NCBI GenBank assembly: GCA_943333015.1
Contig: CALQRR010000023.1
Coordinates: 1-10,585 of the forward strand
Direction: 5' to 3'
From: Chitinophaga pinensis
GTDB lineage: Bacteria; Bacteroidota; Bacteroidia; M30B66
Length of the DNA stretch: 10,585 bases
Made by a program: the position numbers and the translations under genes. The notes below the pieces were generated by a model. That model did no database searches. It worked only from the letters and a program-made list of their open reading frames with translations, and was not told the origin of the DNA. Numbering within the stretch: position 1 is the stretch's first letter; each line of letters opens with the position of its first letter. Positions 6,364 to 10,585 of this stretch are shown here, in pieces.

Positions 6364-7476
6364 TTGCTTTACCTGCACATTCCCTTTTGTAAGCAAGCCT
6401 GCACGTATTGTGATTTTCACTTTACTACCTCGGTGCATTACAAAGCCGATCTGGTCAATGCGCTCATACGCGAAATGCACGTCCGCCAACAGGAACTTAC
6501 GAGACCTTTACGCAGCATTTATTTCGGTGGCGGAACACCTTCCCTGCTCGAGGCGTCCGAATTGGAAAAACTGATGGAAGCCATCCATAGTCTTTTCGGC
6601 ATTCAAGACAATGCCGAAATCACCCTTGAAGCCAATCCCGACGATCTCACCAAAGCCAAACTGCTCGAGCTCAAAGCCAGCGGCATCAACCGCTTAAGTA
6701 TTGGTGTGCAATCCTTTTTCGAGGAAGATCTGCGTTTCATGAACCGCGCCCACAGCCCTGCCGAAGCACTTCGTTGCATCGAGGATGCTGCCCAAGTGGG
6801 CTTCGACCGTCTAAGCATCGACCTGATTTATGGAACGCCCGGTTTGACTAATGATCGCTGGATTCAGAATCTCGAAAAAGCAGCATCGCTCCCTGTCAAT
6901 CATTTGTCTTGCTATGCCCTCACCGTAGAGCCCAACACGCCCCTGGCCAAAGGAATTCTCAAAGGCAGTTACCTCAATCCCGAAGAAGAACAATCGGCCG
7001 GTCAGTTTGAAATCCTACAGCAAAAAGCCCCCGAACTCGGATTTTTACATTACGAGATCAGCAATTTATCACGCGGAGAAGCCACAGCCATCCACAATTC
7101 AGCGTATTGGGAAGGCCGCTCTTATCTGGGAATCGGTCCATCGGCACATTCCTTTGATGGAAAAACGCGTCGGGTAATCATCCCCAACAACACCCGCTAC
7201 ATCCGCGATTTGCAGACAGGAGATTGCGCCCATGAGTTGGAAGTAATCGATCAAAAGACACGTTACAACGAACTGGTTTTAACAGGTTTGCGCACCTTAC
7301 GCGGAATAGATAAATCAGCACTCATCCGTTTGGGAAAAGAAGCAGTGCAACAGTTTTCCAAAGCCCGCCATCAGCTGCCAAATCCTGCAGTCATTCTTGA
7401 ATCGGAGACAACGTTTCGCTTAGATCCTGCACATTGGCTTCTCGCCGATGGTATTGCAGGGCGCTTGTTTCAATAA
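6364..7476 (+). CDS. hemW: HemW-type radical SAM heme chaperone (formerly called coproporphyrinogen III oxidase-like)
   Basis: The conserved part begins 'LYLHIPFCKQACTYCDFHF', holding the [4Fe-4S] cluster cysteines in CX3CX2C spacing (residues 9, 13, 16). The YCDF after the last cysteine, without the extra cysteine of HemN, marks HemW. Further blocks: 'YFGGGTPS' (53-60), 'ITLEANPDDL' (86-95), 'RLSIGVQSF' (110-118), 'SIDLIYGTPG' (151-160), 'CYALTVEPNTPL' (183-194), 'HNSAYW' (244-249) and 'YLGIGPSAHSF' (254-264). HemW binds heme and passes it to apoproteins rather than making coproporphyrin. The TTG at 6364 gives 370 residues, normal for the family. In-frame ATGs at 6106 and 6247 lie upstream of the promoter box and add unrelated residues through the repeat, so the true start is uncertain. 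Family assignment is secure. Confidence 0.92.
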   Translation: MLYLHIPFCKQACTYCDFHFTTSVHYKADLVNALIREMHVRQQELTRPLRSIYFGGGTPSLLEASELEKLMEAIHSLFGIQDNAEITLEANPDDLTKAKLLELKASGINRLSIGVQSFFEEDLRFMNRAHSPAEALRCIEDAAQVGFDRLSIDLIYGTPGLTNDRWIQNLEKAASLPVNHLSCYALTVEPNTPLAKGILKGSYLNPEEEQSAGQFEILQQKAPELGFLHYEISNLSRGEATAIHNSAYWEGRSYLGIGPSAHSFDGKTRRVIIPNNTRYIRDLQTGDCAHELEVIDQKTRYNELVLTGLRTLRGIDKSALIRLGKEAVQQFSKARHQLPNPAVILESETTFRLDPAHWLLADGIAGRLFQ

Positions 7477-7534
7477 TCATCCCCCCTTTCAGCTCAAACA
7501 CAAAAAATGTTTTCCTGCCCATTGCTGTTTTCGG

Positions 7535-7544
7535 AGCACGTGCT
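7535..7544. promoter_or_regulatory. Perfect palindrome AGCACGTGCT in the lrp promoter, candidate operator
   Basis: A 10-base perfect palindrome lies 6 bases upstream of the TACTTTTA -7-like box of the following regulator gene. Lrp/AsnC proteins commonly repress their own genes, so an autoregulatory site is plausible, though it does not resemble the A+T-rich E. coli Lrp consensus. With no loop and no clean following T-run it is not a convincing terminator for hemW. Confidence 0.35.
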
Positions 7545-7549
7545 TTTGT

Positions 7550-7557
7550 TACTTTTA
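7550..7557 (+). promoter_or_regulatory. Putative lrp-type regulator -7 box (TACTTTTA)
   Basis: TACTTTTA is one mismatch from TAnnTTTG. A TTTT (7528-7531) lies 18 bases upstream as a weak -33 element. The box ends only 4 bases before the ATG at 7562, implying a very short leader or leaderless transcript; alternatively the gene is read from hemW. Confidence 0.3.
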
Positions 7558-7561
7558 ACGC

Positions 7562-8047
7562 ATGAGTAGTCCAGCAGATAAACTTGATGCAATCGATTAT
7601 AAGATCCTGAAAATGTTGCAACTCGACGGCAGGATAACTAATTTGGAGTTAAGCAACCAGATTGGCCTGTCACCTGCACCAACATTGGAACGGGTAAAAA
7701 AATTAGAAAAACTAAAAATCATCGAAGGCTATCATGCCCGGTTGAATAATGCCCGGCTCAAGTTGGGCGTGAGCGTGTTTATTCAAATCAGCCTGAGCCG
7801 GCAAGTCGAAAACGTCATTCACCGTTTCAAGGAACGCATTCTGCACATCCCCGAAATCATGGAATGCTATCAAATTACCGGCAACGCCGATTACCTCCTC
7901 AAAGTGCTTGTTCAGGACATCCCCGCCTTTGAAAAACTCATCGCCGACCAGTTTTCCAAAATGGAAGAAGTAGGCCATGTGCAAACCATGCTCATCATTT
8001 CCGAAGTCAAACAATCGCATTTACTTCCCTTAAAATACGAGCAGTAA
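7562..8047 (+). CDS. Lrp/AsnC-family transcriptional regulator
   Basis: A 161-residue protein with the two-part Lrp/AsnC layout. The N-terminal winged helix-turn-helix begins 'LDAIDYKILKMLQLDGRITNLELSNQIGLSPAPTLERVKKLE' (starting at residue 8; recognition helix about 36-47). The C-terminal RAM ligand-binding and oligomerisation domain spans about 68-150, with the conserved 'ITGNADYLLKV' (105-115). Length is typical (150-165). Family members sense amino acids and form octamers or larger assemblies on DNA. Neither the ligand nor the target genes can be read from the sequence, and no amino-acid gene is adjacent. The start ATG gives the normal N-terminus. It lies 85 bases after hemW on the same strand. 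Confidence 0.95.
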   Translation: MSSPADKLDAIDYKILKMLQLDGRITNLELSNQIGLSPAPTLERVKKLEKLKIIEGYHARLNNARLKLGVSVFIQISLSRQVENVIHRFKERILHIPEIMECYQITGNADYLLKVLVQDIPAFEKLIADQFSKMEEVGHVQTMLIISEVKQSHLLPLKYEQ

Positions 8048-8075
8048 AACCCCAAAGCCCTTTGATAACAAAAGA

Positions 8076-8103
8076 AACCCCGACCTTTAGTCTGGGAACA
8101 TTT
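8076..8103. repeat. Imperfect palindromic repeat, copy 1
   Basis: The unit starts AACCCC and contains CCC..GAC (8078-8084) facing GTC.GGG (8090-8096) around a 5-base loop, with one mismatch in the stem. It matches a second unit 85 bases downstream at about 20 of 28 positions. It begins 29 bases after the lrp-type gene. It could act as a weak terminator but has no following T-run. REP-like elements are the alternative. Confidence 0.45.
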
Positions 8104-8160
8104 ACACAAGACCATGTCCATCTGAAGACAACACACCAGAAGCATCATCGATACTCAAGC

Positions 8161-8188
8161 AACCCCAGACTTAAGTCCGAGGACACTT
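8161..8188. repeat. Imperfect palindromic repeat, copy 2, with perfect core GACTTAAGTC
   Basis: This second unit, in the same orientation as copy 1, has a perfect 10-base core palindrome (8168-8177) flanked by CC (8163-8164) and GG (8181-8182) that can extend the stem with two mismatches. It ends 11 bases before the ATG of the YjbR-family gene, so it could affect its transcription or translation. Confidence 0.45.
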
Positions 8189-8198
8189 CCGTATCACA

Positions 8199-8555
8199 AT
8201 GCCCTTCACATTGAATATAGAAGAAGTCCGCGAATTCAGCCTCAGCCTCCCGCACGTCACAGAGGATTTTCCCTTTGACCAATTCACGCTTGTGCAGCGC
8301 ATTGGTGGGAAGATATTTTCATTGATACCACTCGAAAAAGGCGGGCAGATGAACCTAAAATGTGATCCCGAACGCGCCATTGAATTGCGAGAAGAATATC
8401 CTGCCATCATTCCCGGCTGGCACATGAGCAAAACCAACTGGAATACCCTTTACTTTGAGTCATTGCCAGAAGCACTTGTCAAAGAACTCATCACCCATTC
8501 CTACACCCTGGTTTTGAACAGTCTGACGAAAAAAGTCCGCGCGCAGCTTACCTAA
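8199..8555 (+). CDS. MmcQ/YjbR-family protein (double-wing DNA-binding fold)
   Basis: A 118-residue cytoplasmic protein of the MmcQ/YjbR family (CyaY-like fold). Family blocks are 'FSLSLPHVTEDFPFDQFTLV' (13-32), 'GKIFSLI' (37-43), 'NLKCDPERAIELREEYPAIIPGWHMSK' (starting at 52) and a C-terminal 'SYTLVLNSL' (101-109). Length is normal. The fold resembles DNA-binding domains, but no member has a well-established role; members are common single-domain genes in Bacteroidota. I see no TAnnTTTG box directly upstream. The SMR transporter starts 4 bases after its stop, so the two are probably co-transcribed. Confidence 0.88.
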   Translation: MPFTLNIEEVREFSLSLPHVTEDFPFDQFTLVQRIGGKIFSLIPLEKGGQMNLKCDPERAIELREEYPAIIPGWHMSKTNWNTLYFESLPEALVKELITHSYTLVLNSLTKKVRAQLT

Positions 8556-8559
8556 AACC

Positions 8560-8886
8560 ATGAACTGGATCTTACTCATTATTGCAGGTTTGTTCGAAAT
8601 CGGCTTCGCCACTTGTTTGGGTAAAGCACGCGAGACCACCGGTTCCGCTTCCATGTTTTGGATGTTCGGATTTTTTTTCTGCCTAAGCATCAGTATGCTG
8701 CTGCTGTATAAAGCAACGCTCACCTTACCTATTGGAACCGCATATGCCGTATGGACGGGCGTTGGAGCCGTTGGGACAGTTATCGTGGGCTTGTGGTTGT
8801 TTCAAGAACCCGCCGATTTCTGGAGGCTTTTTTTTCTTTGCACGCTCATCGCTTCCATCATCGGTCTTAAAGTCGTGAGTTCTTGA
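8560..8886 (+). CDS. Small multidrug resistance (SMR) family transporter, Gdx/SugE type
   Basis: A 108-residue, four-helix inner-membrane protein (about 2-21, 31-50, 57-81, 88-105). The membrane glutamate Glu13, which couples proton and substrate, is present in 'AGLFEIGFA'. The 'PIGTAYAVWTGVGAVGTVIVG' block (starting at 57) is the SugE/Gdx signature, with Tyr62 and Trp65 matching E. coli Gdx Tyr59 and Trp62, and Ser45 matching Ser42. Trp16 of Gdx is replaced by Phe16. The Gdx subtype exports guanidinium by proton antiport; EmrE-type members export cationic drugs. The 'FATCLGKARETTG' form is, from memory, usual in Bacteroidota, so the substrate is uncertain. No guanidine riboswitch is seen upstream. 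It lies 4 bases after the YjbR-family gene. Confidence 0.92.
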   Translation: MNWILLIIAGLFEIGFATCLGKARETTGSASMFWMFGFFFCLSISMLLLYKATLTLPIGTAYAVWTGVGAVGTVIVGLWLFQEPADFWRLFFLCTLIASIIGLKVVSS

Positions 8887-8909
8887 AAGTTCATCGGGCA
8901 GGATTGCCG

Positions 8910-8917
8910 TACATTTG
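8910..8917 (+). promoter_or_regulatory. Putative -7 box (TACATTTG) for the DUF502 gene
   Basis: TACATTTG is a perfect TAnnTTTG box ending 19 bases before the ATG at 8937. Upstream, TTC (8890-8892) is at a fitting 17-base distance but is not TTG; the nearest TTG (8883-8885) is 24 bases away. The spacing to the start matches other genes in the window. Confidence 0.45.
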
Positions 8918-8936
8918 TCGGGTATTTATCTAACAG

Positions 8937-9515
8937 ATGAACTTCTTAAGTCAGTTATTCAGTCGCATATTCCGTCGTTTTACCGGTTTTTTCCTAAAAG
9001 GACTGGTGCTCATTGTCCCTATTGGCATTACTGTGTATGTGGTGTACAAAGTATTTATGTTTCTCGATGGGCTTATTCCCTATGAAGTTCCCGGGGTAAG
9101 CATGCTGGCATTGATTTTCGGAACCGCATTCTTGGGTTTTATCGGTACAGCCTTTATACAAACACCGCTTCTATCCTTTCTCAACAAAGCGCTTGAACGC
9201 ATTCCATTGGTCAAATTCATCTACACCTCGGTGCGTGATATGCTTTCTGCTTTTGTCGGAAATGAAAAGCGTTTCAACAAACCGGTGATGATAAAAGTAG
9301 GTCGCGACACGGAACTCTACAAACTCGGATTTGTCACCCAAAAAGACCTAAGCTATCTTGGCATCGCCGAAGGGAAATCGGCCGTCTACATGCCCCACAG
9401 CTATAACTTCTCCGGAAATTTATTCATTGTCGACAACGATTTGATCACCCCCATCGATGCTCCATCCGATGAAATCATGAAATTCATTGTATCGGGTGGT
9501 ATTACACGGATATAG
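8937..9515 (+). CDS. DUF502 family membrane protein
   Basis: A 192-residue inner-membrane protein of the DUF502 (COG2928) family. A basic N-terminus (RIFRRF) is followed by two membrane segments (about 18-42 and 54-76), the first beginning 'GLVLIVPIGITVYVVY', a hallmark of the family. Then come 'ERIPLVKFIYTSVRDM' (87-102) and a soluble beta-rich domain with 'GFVTQKD' and a conserved 'YMPHSYNFSGNLFIVDNDLITPID' stretch (starting at 151). No biochemical role is established. It has its own -7 box and no obvious functional link with the SMR gene 50 bases upstream. Confidence 0.9.
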   Translation: MNFLSQLFSRIFRRFTGFFLKGLVLIVPIGITVYVVYKVFMFLDGLIPYEVPGVSMLALIFGTAFLGFIGTAFIQTPLLSFLNKALERIPLVKFIYTSVRDMLSAFVGNEKRFNKPVMIKVGRDTELYKLGFVTQKDLSYLGIAEGKSAVYMPHSYNFSGNLFIVDNDLITPIDAPSDEIMKFIVSGGITRI

Positions 9516-9536
9516 AATGTTACCAGCAAGCGTAAA

Positions 9537-9563
9537 TTGACATCCATTGTTGAATGATAAAAT
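9537..9563 (+). promoter_or_regulatory. Weak promoter candidate for the SbtA-like gene
   Basis: TTGACA (9537-9542) and TAAAAT (9558-9563) resemble ordinary sigma-70 boxes but are only 15 bases apart. No TAnnTTTG box is seen in the 69-base gap, unlike most other genes here. The 3' half of the gap is strongly A+T-rich. This is a low-confidence suggestion. Confidence 0.2.
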
Positions 9564-9584
9564 TTAATAATCAAAATAAGACAA

Positions 9585-10550
9585 ATGAATTTCAATTTAC
9601 TTCTTGAGAACCTTACTAATCCAGCTCTATTATTCTTTGTGTTAGGCATAATCGCAGTTTATGTAAAAAGCGATTTGGAGATACCGCCTAACTCGTCCAA
9701 ATTTATTTCTCTTTATTTATTATTTGCAATCGGATTTAAAGGCGGACAAGAACTGTCACATGAAGCATTTACGAGTGAAATCGGATTTTCGATGTTATTG
9801 GGAATCTGTATTTCAGCTGTCATACCACTCTATACTTTTTTCATACTTAAAAGAAAACTGAATGTATTTGATGCAGGAGCTATTGCCGCAGCTTATGGCT
9901 CTGTGAGCGCCGTTACATTTGTGACGGCTGTCTCCTATTTAGAAAGTCAACAATTGAGTCTTCATGGACACATGGTAGCAATAATGGCATTGATGGAATC
10001 TCCCGCTATCATAATTGGTTTAGTTCTAATTTCAATATTCAATAAGGAAGAATCAGCGACACAAATTAATATCCCTTCTGTAATTAAGCATTCTTTGACT
10101 AACGGTAGTGTTTTATTAATAATTGGAAGTTTAGTAATTGGTTTCTTAGCGAATGCCAAACAAGCAGAAGGAATCAAGCCATTTACAAATGATTTATTTA
10201 AAGGATTTCTTGCTATTTTTCTATTAGACATGGGAATTACCAGTGGCCGGAAACTAAAATCTTTCTTTTCATTTGGCATATTCCCTATTGTATTTGCGAT
10301 CGTTATTCCTTTAATAAACGGAAGTGTTTTTGCAATACTAAGCTCGTTTGTTACTGCTGATATTACCAATAGATTTATGTTTGCTGTATTAGCTGCTAGT
10401 GCCTCCTACATCGCTGTTCCTGCAGCAATGAAAATAACAGTCCCCAAAGCGAATCCTGGTCTTTATTTGCCAATGGCTCTCGCTGTAACTTTTCCGATTA
10501 ACATTACAGTTGGTATGCCTTTGTATTTTCTTATTGTCCAACACGTATGA
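9585..10550 (+). CDS. SbtA-like sodium-dependent bicarbonate transporter
   Basis: A 321-residue polytopic membrane protein with about ten hydrophobic segments in two halves. It carries the SbtA family blocks: 'NPALLFFVLGIIAVYVKSDLEIP' (starting at 12), 'SLYLLFAIGFKGG' (42-54), 'YGSVSAVTFVTA' (104-115), 'ALMESPAIIIGL' (135-146), 'FLLDMGI' (212-218), 'ASYIAVPAAMKI' (273-284) and 'ANPGLYLPMALAVTFPINI' (289-307). In cyanobacteria SbtA imports bicarbonate with sodium and is controlled by the PII-like protein SbtB; the GSVSAVTF region there lines the substrate site. This protein is shorter than cyanobacterial SbtA (about 370), mainly through a short loop between the halves (about 152-170). No sbtB is visible before the window ends 35 bases later. 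The gene is clearly more A+T-rich than its upstream neighbours. Confidence 0.9.
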   Translation: MNFNLLLENLTNPALLFFVLGIIAVYVKSDLEIPPNSSKFISLYLLFAIGFKGGQELSHEAFTSEIGFSMLLGICISAVIPLYTFFILKRKLNVFDAGAIAAAYGSVSAVTFVTAVSYLESQQLSLHGHMVAIMALMESPAIIIGLVLISIFNKEESATQINIPSVIKHSLTNGSVLLIIGSLVIGFLANAKQAEGIKPFTNDLFKGFLAIFLLDMGITSGRKLKSFFSFGIFPIVFAIVIPLINGSVFAILSSFVTADITNRFMFAVLAASASYIAVPAAMKITVPKANPGLYLPMALAVTFPINITVGMPLYFLIVQHV

Positions 10551-10585
10551 CTAACTTAACCATCAATAATTTTTGACGCCCCCAA

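Noticed and set aside
8048..8198. Guanidine or other riboswitch upstream of the YjbR-SMR pair
   Set aside because: Only the two imperfect palindromes are seen; no guanidine-I, -II or -III riboswitch features such as paired ACGG/CCGU loops were recognised.
8671..8678. T8 runs in the SMR gene (8671-8678 and another near 8828-8835) as phase-variation tracts
   Set aside because: Both encode in-frame phenylalanines in membrane helices, are of moderate length, and the frame is intact; nothing else suggests switching.
10551..10585. Further feature at the right edge
   Set aside because: Only 35 bases remain after the SbtA-like stop; no start, hairpin or recognisable element is visible.

Overview
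The window reads as a Bacteroidota chromosome segment of roughly middling GC content. Three things point there: a GWxTD-domain protein (a family typical of that phylum), an SMR transporter with the Bacteroidota-style N-terminus, and promoter-like -7 boxes of the form TAnnTTTG placed 15-55 bases ahead of several genes, with weak or no Shine-Dalgarno sequences. I cannot assign a genus. No tRNA, rRNA, CRISPR array or transposase gene was seen.

The left half (1-5977) is entirely on the minus strand. Read in the direction of transcription it has glpK (glycerol kinase), then a tight three-gene envelope operon joined by two 4-base overlaps (GWxTD-domain exported protein, LpxL/HtrB-type acyltransferase, family 2 glycosyltransferase), then a MarC-family membrane protein. 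It ends with a HigBA-type toxin-antitoxin module whose antitoxin runs off the left edge. The envelope operon has a good promoter (TTTTTG, 20 bases, TACTTTTG) that also fixes the start of its first gene. The toxin gene has a promoter overlapped by an inverted repeat, the usual layout for autoregulation.

The middle (5978-6363) is a 386-base divergent intergenic region. It holds the putative glpK promoter, a GC-rich hairpin-bearing stretch that looks like a dispersed Bacteroidota repeat, and the hemW promoter. hemW has no ATG close to its conserved N-terminus.

The right half is all on the plus strand: hemW (radical SAM heme chaperone), an Lrp/AsnC regulator with a 10-base perfect palindrome in its promoter, a region with two related imperfect palindromes, a MmcQ/YjbR-family gene followed 4 bases later by an SMR transporter of the Gdx/SugE type, a DUF502 membrane protein, and an SbtA-like sodium/bicarbonate symporter.

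The central block looks like ordinary core genome. The two ends (higBA, sbtA) are visibly richer in A+T and in codons such as TTA, ATT and AAT, which suggests accessory or transferred DNA. I do not see a clearly new multi-gene system. The most interesting leads are the acyltransferase/glycosyltransferase/GWxTD operon, the repeat and start-codon puzzle before hemW, and the short SbtA homologue outside cyanobacteria.
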